44,089 nucleotides of DNA from Candidatus Gastranaerophilales bacterium (GTDB lineage: Bacteria > Cyanobacteriota > Vampirovibrionia > Gastranaerophilales > Gastranaerophilaceae): positions 1-44,089 of the forward strand of contig CANPYW010000015.1 of NCBI GenBank assembly GCA_947588745.1, given 5' to 3'. Of this stretch, positions 7,749-16,634 are shown piece after piece. How positions within the stretch are numbered: position 1 is the first letter of the stretch; the number at the start of each line of letters is the position of its first letter. The translations under genes and the position numbers were made by a program. A model generated the notes under the pieces. It had not been told where the DNA came from and did no database searches. It was given only the letters and a program-made list of their open reading frames with translations.

Positions 7749-9732
7749 CATAATGCCCGCCGTTATAAATAAGGTCAAAATTATTTTTAAAAAAGTAACC
7801 GATTGCAGGTTCACATGCGACCATAGCACTTTCTGCTTTATCACCTTTTAGTATAATATTTTGCTTCTTATCATAATACGTACAGGATGTAACAGAATTA
7901 GACGACTCAGGACTTTTTACAATGTTTGTTGCAATCGTATCAAGTTTCGATGTAACAATATAGTCGTATTTTAATAAATCATAAGCTTCAATATTTTCCA
8001 CTAACAGTTTATCCAGTTTATAACCATATAATCTTAGCTTTTCTATGTGATAAACGGGCATTCTGTCCTGAGGAATAACAAGTGCTATTCTGATATTTTG
8101 AGGAGGAATTCCTCTAAAAGCATTAAAAATCAGAAATTCTTCGGTTTTAAGAGGGCTAAATCGTGTTTCACCAGCTTGTTTTTGAAAAATTGCATAGATT
8201 GGATTAAAAACTAAATATATAAACATAAAAAAGCACATTAATATTTTGCAAAAGTGTTTATTTGTCCTTATGTATGAATAAGCCGTAACCGGTAATGATA
8301 TTATAAAAAATGTAAGCAAATATCTTATGTTATATTGTGCAAATACCATAACCGCTGAAAGTACAACGATATTTATTATTAAAGCAAAACTTAATACAAA
8401 ATATAATTTTGCTCTTTTTGTGCATTTTTTATTGAAAAATGATTTTATAAAAGATGGCAAAAATGCAAATATTCCCATTATTCCGAGTGCCGAGCTTTGA
8501 ATTGACATAACCGGATTATAAAAAAATTCTTTTGCAAAATAATCGGAAGTATAACTTTTTGTTGTTTCACCCGCCAAACCTAAAACTGCGGATTGTAATG
8601 CGGTAATAAAACCGTTAAAATCTATAATTGTATTTATGCCCGATGTATCAAATATTATAAAAATATATTTTATGAAATTACATAAAAATCCCTTAAACCC
8701 GCCGTCTAATCGGTGAATTAACATCATCTGCCTGTCTGAAACAGGATGTGAAAATTGCAGATAATTTAATATATAGTTGTATGAAGAAAATATTACAAAA
8801 AATATTACAAAAAACAAAATAAACTCTGCTAATTGATATTTCTTTTTTTGTTTTCCCCATAAAAACAATATAGTACAAAATATAAATAAAGAAGCGGGTA
8901 TTGTCATAAATGCCGTAGTTTTTGAGCCTATGGCAATTGCATAAGAAAGTGCCGAAAAAATAAGCGGAATTTTATCTTCATGTTTAACGCTTATTAAAAA
9001 CAGATAAATACTTGATAAAACTAAAACACCTATTATTAAATCACTGCAAGGTATTACCGTTTCAATCGCAACAAGTGCAAACGATGAAAAAACAAATACG
9101 CTCCAAATGCTGCGTCTTAAAGAACATTTAGTTTCTCTTAAAAAATTATACAAAACATAAATACCAGCAAGAAAACCAATGTAAGAAAATATACCGATAC
9201 CGATTTCCGATTTATTTAACAATAAAAACCAAGTGTATAAAAACTCTATATTAACGGGCATGATAAGTTCTCTGGTATCCGGCGTAATATAGTGCAATAT
9301 GCTTCCTTGCTGTATCCACATTGTACATCTGGGCAAATAATAATTAAGTGCATCTCCGAATTTTACGGGTGCAAAAAGCAAAATGAAGTTCACGCAAAGA
9401 AAAATCAGAAAACATATACCCAAAATTGCCAAAAGTTTATCTTTTTTTAAAGCACATAAAATATTTTCGGTTTTTGGTATATAAAAATGTCTGTTTGATT
9501 TATAAAACAAAAAAACTCCCATCAGCAGGAATATTATATTAAACGCAAAAACACCGCCGACGGATATTTTTTTTAATAAAGATAAAATTTCAAAAGATAA
9601 TATTATTTGAGAAAATGCAGTTAAAACAAAGTAAATAAACGCAGGGAACTTATTATTCGAATACTTAAAATGCAAAAAAGAAACTATAAAATATGACGAT
9701 AATAAAACTAAAAATAAAGATAATAAAAACAT
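7705..9732 (-). CDS. Polytopic membrane protein, GT-C-type glycosyltransferase-like
   Basis: About 675 residues with some twelve hydrophobic spans and a soluble C-terminal part of about 130 residues. An acidic loop after the early spans (FGDALNYYLPR) and the ETVIPCSD and GSKTTAF segments resemble GT-C / GT39-like lipid-linked-sugar transferases, which use polyprenyl-phosphate sugars on the outer face of the membrane. ATG 9732 is preferred because AAGG lies eight bases upstream; a TTG at 9756 would extend the frame into queA. It starts five bases after the queA stop, so it ends the leftward GT2-yidC-queA cluster. A GT2 of the polyprenol-phosphate-mannose synthase type at 43079 could supply such a donor (inference). 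Confidence 0.7.
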   Translation of the reverse strand: MFLLSLFLVLLSSYFIVSFLHFKYSNNKFPAFIYFVLTAFSQIILSFEILSLLKKISVGGVFAFNIIFLLMGVFLFYKSNRHFYIPKTENILCALKKDKLLAILGICFLIFLCVNFILLFAPVKFGDALNYYLPRCTMWIQQGSILHYITPDTRELIMPVNIEFLYTWFLLLNKSEIGIGIFSYIGFLAGIYVLYNFLRETKCSLRRSIWSVFVFSSFALVAIETVIPCSDLIIGVLVLSSIYLFLISVKHEDKIPLIFSALSYAIAIGSKTTAFMTIPASLFIFCTILFLWGKQKKKYQLAEFILFFVIFFVIFSSYNYILNYLQFSHPVSDRQMMLIHRLDGGFKGFLCNFIKYIFIIFDTSGINTIIDFNGFITALQSAVLGLAGETTKSYTSDYFAKEFFYNPVMSIQSSALGIMGIFAFLPSFIKSFFNKKCTKRAKLYFVLSFALIINIVVLSAVMVFAQYNIRYLLTFFIISLPVTAYSYIRTNKHFCKILMCFFMFIYLVFNPIYAIFQKQAGETRFSPLKTEEFLIFNAFRGIPPQNIRIALVIPQDRMPVYHIEKLRLYGYKLDKLLVENIEAYDLLKYDYIVTSKLDTIATNIVKSPESSNSVTSCTYYDKKQNIILKGDKAESAMVACEPAIGYFFKNNFDLIYNGGHYVILKRGIPAKAELN

Positions 9733-9737
9733 AATAT

Positions 9738-10775
9738 TTACCTTATTAACATACAATCTCCGTAGCTGTAAAAGCGGTATTTATTCTCAATAGCAGTCTT
9801 ATAGGCTTCAAATATATATTCTTTTGAGGCAAAAGCACTAACAAGCATTAACAGAGTCGATTTTGGAAGATGAAAATTTGTAATAAGTTTATCGACTGTC
9901 TTAAACTTATACCCGGGGTATATAAAAAGTTCACTGCTGTCTTGAACCGGTATAATCTTACCGTATTTATTCATAACCGTTTCCAAAGTTCTTACCGACG
10001 TTGTGCCAACAGCAACAATGTTTTTCCCCTCGGATTTTGCCCGGTTTATCATTTCTGCCGCTTCTTTTGTTATTTCAAATTTCTCGGAATCCATTTTATG
10101 CTCTGAAATATTATCACATTTTACGGGTTTAAAAGTGCCTAAGCCGACATTTAATGTAATAAAACAATGCTTTGTACCTTGCTTTTCAAGACTATCCAGA
10201 ATTTCTTTCGTAAAATGTAAACCGGCAGTAGGTGCTGCAACAGCACCTCTTTTTTCGGCATAAACAGTCTGATACCTTTCAAAATCCAGATTTTTATATT
10301 CCTCCGAAGTCATTTTTCGTTCTATATAAGGCGGAAGCGGAATATTACCCGTTCTGTCGAGAATTTCAAATATATTCCCGCTGTATAAAAGTTTTACCCT
10401 CCACTTATCATCATCTTTTTCTGTTATTTCTACCGATAATTCGCCGGATACTTCAAGTATCATGCCCGCTTTAACCCTTTTTGACGGTTTAATTAAAGAA
10501 ATCCAAATATCCTTTTGAACTTCTCTTACGAGGAAAATCTCGATTAAAGCACCGGTATCTTTTTTTGCATAAAGGCGGGCGGGAATAACTTTTGTATTAT
10601 TCAGAACAAGTAAATCATCCGAGGTCAAATATTCGCATATATCGGCGAAATGCCTATGTTCAAACGTTTTATTAACTCTGTCAAGCACAAGCATTTTAGA
10701 CATTTCCCGCTTTTGAGCGGGAAATTGTGCAATTAAATCTTCGGGTAAATTATAATCAAACTCTTGAAGCCGCAT
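9738..10775 (-). CDS. queA: tRNA preQ1(34) S-adenosylmethionine ribosyltransferase-isomerase
   Basis: 345 residues, the usual length. QueA transfers and isomerises the ribose of S-adenosylmethionine onto preQ1 in tRNA, giving epoxyqueuosine. Conserved segments are visible along the whole protein: LPEDLIAQFPAQ near the N-terminus, NNTKVIPARL, the KRGAVAAPTAGLHFT block, NVGLGTFKPV, VAVGTTSVRTLE and TNFHLPKSTLLMLVSAFA. The start overlaps the yidC stop by one base, and the next gene begins five bases after its stop, so it lies inside a leftward operon whose other members serve the envelope. No other queuosine gene lies in the window. Confidence 0.97.
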   Translation of the reverse strand: MRLQEFDYNLPEDLIAQFPAQKREMSKMLVLDRVNKTFEHRHFADICEYLTSDDLLVLNNTKVIPARLYAKKDTGALIEIFLVREVQKDIWISLIKPSKRVKAGMILEVSGELSVEITEKDDDKWRVKLLYSGNIFEILDRTGNIPLPPYIERKMTSEEYKNLDFERYQTVYAEKRGAVAAPTAGLHFTKEILDSLEKQGTKHCFITLNVGLGTFKPVKCDNISEHKMDSEKFEITKEAAEMINRAKSEGKNIVAVGTTSVRTLETVMNKYGKIIPVQDSSELFIYPGYKFKTVDKLITNFHLPKSTLLMLVSAFASKEYIFEAYKTAIENKYRFYSYGDCMLIR

Positions 10776-11875
10776 TATTTTTTATCTGTTTCTATTGTTT
10801 TTGTTTCAATCGGATTAATAACTTTAGCCGTTGATAAATCCTTAGGTTCGGTGAACTTTTTACCGTCCTCGTTTTCAAGTTGTTTGTTAATAACAACCGT
10901 TTGAACTATTTGGAATACGTTACTTACAACCAAATATAGCAATACACCTGCGGGAATTGGTGCAATTACGAACATAAATATAATCATAATCGGCATCATT
11001 GTTCCCATTGTTTTTTGCATTTGAGCCTGCATCGGGTCTTGCGGTGTATTTTTATTTGAAGCCATCATAATTTTTTGAGTAGCAACCATTGTACCCGCAA
11101 AAAGCAGAATTAAAGCTAAAACATCAAGATTAAACTGATTTTGAGGAGCATTTGTAGGAACGGAAGCGGTAAGAATATCACCACGTCTTTCAAAATCAAC
11201 GGTTTCAACCTCTCTTGTTTTCATATTCTGTAAATCAAGTTTTGCGGATGTTACTTTATCAAGTTGAGAATATTTTAAATTCAAATCATCCAAACTGATT
11301 TTCAAATCGACATTTTCACCCGATTTAACATCACCTTGTATTTTAACGGCATTCTTTGAAGAAATTTTTACATTATCAAGTTCTTCATCACCCAAAAATA
11401 TTTTTACATTTTTATAGATGACGAATTTATCATTGTTTGAAACACTGAAAATACCGTCGTAGGAATTTCCCGCACTGCCTCTTAAAGTTTTATCGAGCCT
11501 GTTTATAAACAGAAAATGGGAATTCCCTGCTTCCTGAATAAATTGAGGGCTTATTAATGCGGAATACAATAAAATAAATATGGGCATTTGTATTAATAAC
11601 GGCAGACAACCCGACATCGGATTAAACTTATGCTCTTTATAAAACTCCATCATTTTGCGTTGCATTGTCTGCGGGTCATTTTTATACCGTTCCTGAATTT
11701 GTTTCATTTTTGGCTGTAATACCTGCATGGCACGCATTGAACGCTGCTGCGAAAGCCCCAAAGGCCAAACGCATAATCTTACGATTACGGTTAATGCTAT
11801 AATTGCAAGACCGTAATTGCCCGTTATATTATTTAATACCTTTAATAGTTCAACTGTACAAGATGTAAAATCCAA
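10775..11875 (-). CDS. yidC: Membrane protein insertase YidC/Oxa1 family
   Basis: 366 residues. YidC inserts proteins into the inner membrane alone or with SecYEG. The conserved core is present: YGLAIIALTVIVRLCVWPL with its membrane Arg, then the basic amphipathic stretch MQVLQPKMKQIQERYKND, MSGCLPLLIQMPIFILLY, and later spans ending in GVLLYLVVSNVFQIVQ. Between the second and third core spans (about residues 125-240) lies a hydrophilic, probably periplasmic, insertion. It differs from the E. coli arrangement, where the large domain is N-terminal. The start is TTG at 11875 with GGAAGGGAG upstream; no ATG fits. It follows the GT2 gene by 17 bases. Confidence 0.93.
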   Translation of the reverse strand: MDFTSCTVELLKVLNNITGNYGLAIIALTVIVRLCVWPLGLSQQRSMRAMQVLQPKMKQIQERYKNDPQTMQRKMMEFYKEHKFNPMSGCLPLLIQMPIFILLYSALISPQFIQEAGNSHFLFINRLDKTLRGSAGNSYDGIFSVSNNDKFVIYKNVKIFLGDEELDNVKISSKNAVKIQGDVKSGENVDLKISLDDLNLKYSQLDKVTSAKLDLQNMKTREVETVDFERRGDILTASVPTNAPQNQFNLDVLALILLFAGTMVATQKIMMASNKNTPQDPMQAQMQKTMGTMMPIMIIFMFVIAPIPAGVLLYLVVSNVFQIVQTVVINKQLENEDGKKFTEPKDLSTAKVINPIETKTIETDKK

Positions 11876-11892
11876 TTTATATTTCTCCCTTC

Positions 11893-13251
11893 CTATACTT
11901 CAATTAATTTTTCGGCTTTTTCGTCTGAATTTTCCGTAATATCAGGAATTATTTTAGTTGTACTTTTCCTGCTGCCATGCTTTGTTTTTCCCCATACCAT
12001 CGTATTTTTCATAAATATTATCTTGAATATAATAAAAATAGCCAGCGGAAACCATAAAACAACTATATATAACGACGTTTCAACCGATTGGCGGATATTA
12101 TCAAGAGGCTTCAATTTTACGTATTTTCTGAGGCTGTAAAATAATGCCACAATAAAAAATCCGCACATAATCCCCGATAATATCATTGATGATAAAATCC
12201 AATTCTGGTCATCTTTTATAAATCTATAAGACTGAATAATAATTTCCGAAACCATCCAAACAGGAAGAATAAATTCGGTAATATATGCGGTCATATCCAA
12301 ACTTACACGAAGTGACATATCACCGGACGTAAGTACATCATAAAAATGTTCCAAATATCTTCTTATACTTCCTTCAATCCAGCGTCGTCTTTGACGCAGC
12401 AGGGGAATATAAGAAGTTACGCCTTCTTCATATACACAAACTTCGGGACAGAAACGAACATCCCAGCCTTTTATCTGCATTCTGGTCGATAAATCCAAAT
12501 CATCGGTAATGGTATATATATTCCAACCGCCTACATCTTCCAATGCTTCTCTTTTGATTAATTCCCCGTTTCCTCTAAGCTCAACCGCACCTTTTACGGA
12601 ATCTCTTCCGACCTGAAAATGTGTATCAACCGCCATTTCATTATCCTGACAGCGGGTTAGGAAATTTTCTTCCCTGTTAATTATGACTTTTCTTGCTTGA
12701 ACCGCACCTACCTGTTTGGGTTCCAGCGAGGGAACAAGTTCTTTAAGAAAATCGGGTTTAACTCTCGCATCGGCATCAAAAACGAGAATGGCATCACCTT
12801 TTGCGAGTTTTAAAGCATCGTTTAAAACTGCCGATTTACCCGGGAATGCATCCTTTGTTCTGGAAAAATATTTTAAATTTTTATATTTTGCACAAATTTG
12901 TTCAAGAATTTCGGCTGTATTATCACTGCTTCTGTCATCTATAACTATAATTTCGTAGTAAGGATAGTCTATTTGAGAAATATTTATAACGGTATCTTCT
13001 ATAACATCAGCTTCGTTGTGAGCGGGTATCATAATACTTACAAACGGGGTATAATTATAATTTTTTTCAATCGGATGTTTTTTTTGTTGTCTTATTCTGT
13101 GTTTAAACGCTATCTGCATATAAGCAGTATAAACAGCCATAAAAATAAGAATTGTCATAAATGCACAGGGCGTATTCATGTTATTTTGGAAGAAATATAA
13201 TAACACCAGCAACCCTGTTATAATAGCTAAAAGAACAATTCTCTCTTTCAT
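11893..13251 (-). CDS. Processive GT2 family glycosyltransferase, membrane-bound (PgaC/BcsA-like)
   Basis: 452 residues. Two N-terminal hydrophobic spans, a GT-A domain, then several C-terminal spans: the layout of processive beta-glycan synthases such as PgaC and NodC. Key residues are visible: VIDDRSSD near 94-100, FDADA with Asp149 and Asp151, ITDDLDLS with Asp240-Asp241, and QRRRW (Gln277, Arg280, Trp281; the QxxRW motif). It probably polymerises a hexose or N-acetylhexosamine from a UDP-sugar and extrudes it, but the sugar cannot be told. No deacetylase or co-polymerase gene lies next to it. It heads the leftward cluster with yidC. Confidence 0.85.
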   Translation of the reverse strand: MKERIVLLAIITGLLVLLYFFQNNMNTPCAFMTILIFMAVYTAYMQIAFKHRIRQQKKHPIEKNYNYTPFVSIMIPAHNEADVIEDTVINISQIDYPYYEIIVIDDRSSDNTAEILEQICAKYKNLKYFSRTKDAFPGKSAVLNDALKLAKGDAILVFDADARVKPDFLKELVPSLEPKQVGAVQARKVIINREENFLTRCQDNEMAVDTHFQVGRDSVKGAVELRGNGELIKREALEDVGGWNIYTITDDLDLSTRMQIKGWDVRFCPEVCVYEEGVTSYIPLLRQRRRWIEGSIRRYLEHFYDVLTSGDMSLRVSLDMTAYITEFILPVWMVSEIIIQSYRFIKDDQNWILSSMILSGIMCGFFIVALFYSLRKYVKLKPLDNIRQSVETSLYIVVLWFPLAIFIIFKIIFMKNTMVWGKTKHGSRKSTTKIIPDITENSDEKAEKLIEV

Positions 13252-13346
13252 TTCCCCAATCCGTATACAAAATATACTTTATTACATTGTACCAAAAACA
13301 TTCACAATTTCACTTAATTATTACTTTTTGATACAATCCGTATAAT

Positions 13347-14174
13347 TTAATCGTTCAATTTCAGCTCGGATTTTATATCATTTATTTTCTTTTTATCATA
13401 ATCTATTGTTGTTATTCTGTAATAAGAAGGAGTTAAAAACATTGCGGGGGTCGAATAATGTTGAATTCCGTATTTTTTAAACTCACCTTTTACGTGATAA
13501 TGCCCCGATGATACGATTAATACATTATCATATTTTTTCAAATGCCTAATCAGACAATGTTTGTTCGAAATTTTATGGGGATACTTGTATTTTTTATCGC
13601 TTGCAGGTTCCGCAACGGGGAAATGCTGAAAAATCAACACGTATTTATTTTCGTTTTCCTTTAAAATTTTATCCAGCCAATTTAATGTTTTTTTGGAAAA
13701 ATATCCTTTAGAATGGAATTTTTTATCATAAGTTCCGTCAAGCATTACTGCCGTAAACTTATCATTAAGCGAAACCGCATAATTTGCGGAATTTTGATGA
13801 GCATAAGAATTATTCTTAATTATATTCAACGCTTCATGTTTATTAATTCCCCAATTAACGTCATGGTTTCCAAACGTAATGTAATAAGGCTTATTTAATT
13901 TGTTTGCGACCTCAAAAAACTTTTGATACAGTTTTTCGTCGGATACATCTACCGCATCACCCGTAAAAAATACATATTCGATTGTTTTATCAGCATTTAT
14001 CTTATCAACCGCATTTTGGAAATTTGATATCGAATTATCAAGATTTCTCCCCTGATACCTGACTCCCTGCTCCGACGTATGAACATCCGTTATTTGTGCA
14101 AATTTTAATGTATCCGCCAATGCCGCATTTACGGTCAGAATAATTACGAAAACCGATAATATTATCTTTTTCAT
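13347..14174 (-). CDS. Exported calcineurin-like metallophosphoesterase
   Basis: 275 residues from ATG 14174, chosen because GAGG lies five bases upstream and a signal peptide follows at once (MKKIILSVFV... with a probable cut after NAALA, residue 20). An upstream in-frame start at 14228 would add residues that spoil the signal. The metal-binding motifs of the family are complete: ITDVH (Asp30, His32), TGDAVD (Asp73), FGNHD (Asn103, His104), QHFP and SGHYH. The protein should act in the periplasm or be lipid-free and secreted; substrate unknown. It stands alone, downstream of a terminator. Confidence 0.85.
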   Translation of the reverse strand: MKKIILSVFVIILTVNAALADTLKFAQITDVHTSEQGVRYQGRNLDNSISNFQNAVDKINADKTIEYVFFTGDAVDVSDEKLYQKFFEVANKLNKPYYITFGNHDVNWGINKHEALNIIKNNSYAHQNSANYAVSLNDKFTAVMLDGTYDKKFHSKGYFSKKTLNWLDKILKENENKYVLIFQHFPVAEPASDKKYKYPHKISNKHCLIRHLKKYDNVLIVSSGHYHVKGEFKKYGIQHYSTPAMFLTPSYYRITTIDYDKKKINDIKSELKLND

Positions 14175-14247
14175 TATTTCCTCGCTTTCAACAAAACATA
14201 CAGACAAAATAATATAACATTTATGCATATAAGAAAAGTAACAAAAA

Positions 14248-14277
14248 ATGACACCCGTTTACTTATTCGGGTGTCAT
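14248..14277 (-). terminator. Rho-independent terminator of the 55-residue-repeat gene
   Basis: A perfect 10-bp stem, 14248-14257 with 14268-14277 (core GACACCCG/CGGGTGTC), and a ten-base loop. On the minus strand it is followed by ATTTTTTG. It lies about 60 bases past the stop of the gene at 14335. Confidence 0.85.
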
Positions 14278-14334
14278 AATCGATATTTTGATTGATTATT
14301 TTTTACATAAACCGCTTTTGGCTTTTATTGACAT

Positions 14335-14874
14335 TTATAATTCCGCTTCTTCATGTTCCGTTTCGACTTCATTTGCTTCACAACCCGCAGCGAAAAGTTC
14401 ATCAACGTCTTTAGCTAAATTATTCGCTTCATTAATTTGCTTCCCGGTATATATTGCTCCGTATCCGGGCAATAAAAATTTTAAACTTTCAACAACGCCG
14501 GTAGCAAAATTCTTTACGACACCCGCTTTTTTGATTTTTGAAACATCTTTGCCGTTATTTATCGCTTCAACCGCTTTTTTTCCGTATTTTATATCATTTT
14601 TTGATTTGCCGGCTTTGTATATATCATAAAACGGAACAAGCATAGATAATCTCACTCCGGCACCCTTTACAAATTTACCGAAAGCACTTAATTCCTTTTT
14701 CTCGGGTACTTTTTCACCATTAACAAAACTGTCTAATTGTTCTGTTGCATTCTTCAAATTATTGGCAGCTTCACCAATTTTGTAATTGCCGTATACGGGT
14801 ACATATTTTGCACTTAAACCCGTCTTTACATTTTGTCCGATTGTAGAATTTTGGGAAAGATTAACTTCCGTCAT
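14335..14874 (-). CDS. Unknown protein with three 55-residue repeats
   Basis: 179 residues, no family recognised. Three copies of a unit with the pattern [hydrophobic]-x-x-P-x-Y-x-x-Y-x-x-G-K, followed by a charged helix ending in N/A-G, begin at residues 23, 78 and 133, exactly 55 apart; the prolines are at 26, 81 and 136. Each unit is preceded by a GxxVK/FATG segment. The hydrophobic stretches are short, so membrane association is possible but not clear. There is no signal peptide and the C-terminus is acidic. AGGAGG nine bases before ATG 14874 is a strong ribosome binding site, and a good terminator follows. Probably a lineage-specific protein. Confidence 0.75.
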   Translation of the reverse strand: MTEVNLSQNSTIGQNVKTGLSAKYVPVYGNYKIGEAANNLKNATEQLDSFVNGEKVPEKKELSAFGKFVKGAGVRLSMLVPFYDIYKAGKSKNDIKYGKKAVEAINNGKDVSKIKKAGVVKNFATGVVESLKFLLPGYGAIYTGKQINEANNLAKDVDELFAAGCEANEVETEHEEAEL

Positions 14875-14998
14875 TTAATATAACCTCCTTGATGTTTTAT
14901 AAATTAATAAAGTTTACAACGAGGTTCAAATTGATTTTTTTGTTAAGTATATTTCTTTTTCTTTACATTTATTTTCATAAATTAACATAAAATTTACA

Positions 14999-16288
14999 TT
15001 ATAAATTTAACTCCGCAAATTTTGCCGCCATGGTCGGATTATTTTTGGTTAATCTTTTTATACTTAAATCTTCCGCTTTATTATTCGCCAATCGCAAATT
15101 ATTTTCGGATGACAGTAATGCCTCTTTTGTTTTTTGAAGATGTTCTATTGTCTTATCGATTTCCTCAATTGCCTTATGGAATTTTTCGCTTGCCAGTCTG
15201 AAATTCTTTGAAAATTTATCCTTAAACTCGTTCATTTCATTCTCAAAATTAGATATATCTATATTTTGATTTTTTATAACCGCAAGTTCCCGTTTGTAAT
15301 CAAGCGAATTTAAAGCGGCATTTCTTAAAAGAGTTATTATGGGTATAAAAAACTGCGGACGTATTACATACATCTTTTTATATTTATGCGATACATCGAC
15401 AATTCCCGTATTATAAAATTCATTTTCACTTTCAAGAAGCGAAACCAATACCGCATATTCGCAATTTTTTTCATTTCTGTCTTTATCAAGTTCTTTAAAA
15501 AAATCCTCGTTCTTTTTCTTGGTGGAACTCGTATCCGTTTCATTTTTCATTTCAAACATTACGGATATAAATTCCACACCGTTGTTATCATAATCCCTGT
15601 AAATAAAATCGCCTTTACTGCCTGTTTTTGCATCGTTATCTTTTTCAAAATAAGCATTTTGAAACCCCGTAGCCCTGAGTTTGTTAAATTCGATTTCACA
15701 ATGCTGTTCCAGGCTCTCGCCCACCATTTTTGTGGATAATTTAGACTTAAATTCTTTATAATGAGCTATTTCTTCGTCCTTTAACCTTAATTTTCCCTCA
15801 TACTGCTCCTTTAAAGACTGTTCTTTTAACTGATTTTCTTTTTCTCCTATCCTGAGTTTACCCGAAAGCTCCGCAATAGAATTGTTCATCTGTGAAATTT
15901 CTTTATCTTTGGCACTTACGGCACGAATAACCGCAAGCTCCTTTTCCTGCTCGGTTGAAAGAAGTCTTGATTTTAATCGTTCGATTTCTTTATCTTTCTC
16001 TCCTTGCAATCTTGCCGACTCTAATTTTTGAGCCTCAATCCCCGCTTCAATTTCCGACTTTAATTCATTGATTTGAATATCTTTTTTATTAATAATTTCG
16101 TTTAATATTTTCTCTGCCTCCATCTTTGCGATTTTTACGGCATTCTCTTTTTCAATCTCAAATTGATTGGCTCTTGAATTTATTTCCTTCTCAAATTCTC
16201 TATCTCTGACCTGTTTCAGAATTGCAGCATAACCCGATTCATCAACAGAAAAAATTTCCCCGCATTTCGGGCATTTTATCTCTCGCAT
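14999..16288 (-). CDS. DUF2130 domain-containing protein
   Basis: 429 residues. The N-terminus has a CPKCG knuckle (Cys6, Cys9; [10 protein letters not shown]). About 170 residues of coiled coil follow, rich in Glu and Lys. Then comes a globular part with [30 protein letters not shown] and YAVLVSLLE, which I recognise as the DUF2130 domain. The acidic residues and lysine in the core (GDFIYRD, FEMKNE) resemble a PD-(D/E)XK nuclease fold, but this is an inference. AGAGG lies about eight bases before ATG 16288. It stands alone, with terminator-like structure on the upstream side. Confidence 0.8.
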   Translation of the reverse strand: MREIKCPKCGEIFSVDESGYAAILKQVRDREFEKEINSRANQFEIEKENAVKIAKMEAEKILNEIINKKDIQINELKSEIEAGIEAQKLESARLQGEKDKEIERLKSRLLSTEQEKELAVIRAVSAKDKEISQMNNSIAELSGKLRIGEKENQLKEQSLKEQYEGKLRLKDEEIAHYKEFKSKLSTKMVGESLEQHCEIEFNKLRATGFQNAYFEKDNDAKTGSKGDFIYRDYDNNGVEFISVMFEMKNETDTSSTKKKNEDFFKELDKDRNEKNCEYAVLVSLLESENEFYNTGIVDVSHKYKKMYVIRPQFFIPIITLLRNAALNSLDYKRELAVIKNQNIDISNFENEMNEFKDKFSKNFRLASEKFHKAIEEIDKTIEHLQKTKEALLSSENNLRLANNKAEDLSIKRLTKNNPTMAAKFAELNL

Positions 16289-16634
16289 GTCATTACCTCT
16301 TATTTCCCTTTTTTATTATATATTTTTTTGTTTAAATTTTTTACTCCTTAATAAATTTGCACAAAGAAAAAGGAACTTTAAAAGTTCCTCTGAAATCTTT
16401 TTCAATTTCCTCGTGTGTTAGTAAAGGTAGTAAGTAAGGTAAGTATGAATATATAATTTTTTTAATCAGGTTTCTTTTTGTTTTATCGTCTACATATATA
16501 TAAAGTATATATAAAATAAATAATTGCCTGAATTATGTAATTATTTTTATAAAAAGAAGAAAAACCGCTAAAAATAAGCTTTTAGCGGTTTTACAAAAGT
16601 TAATATTTAATCGAGGTAAATATAGAAAGGTAAA
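16289..16634. other. 346-base intergenic region with terminator structures and a repeated GTAAG tract
   Basis: No convincing gene. Three things are visible: a strong hairpin at 16561-16592 (listed separately); an inverted repeat AGGAACTTT/AAAGTTCCT at 16372-16390 that on the minus strand is followed by TTTTTCTTTG; and between them, at 16421-16448, a run of repeated AGTAAG/GGTAAG words. The minus-strand RNA between the two hairpins could be a leader or a small RNA; see the finding. Confidence 0.5.
16561..16592. terminator. Bidirectional-type hairpin terminator
   Basis: A perfect 13-bp stem, 16561-16573 with 16580-16592 (core AAAACCGCTAAAA/TTTTAGCGGTTTT), with a six-base loop. It lies about 45 bases past the stop of the leftward gene at 16635. 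Confidence 0.8.
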
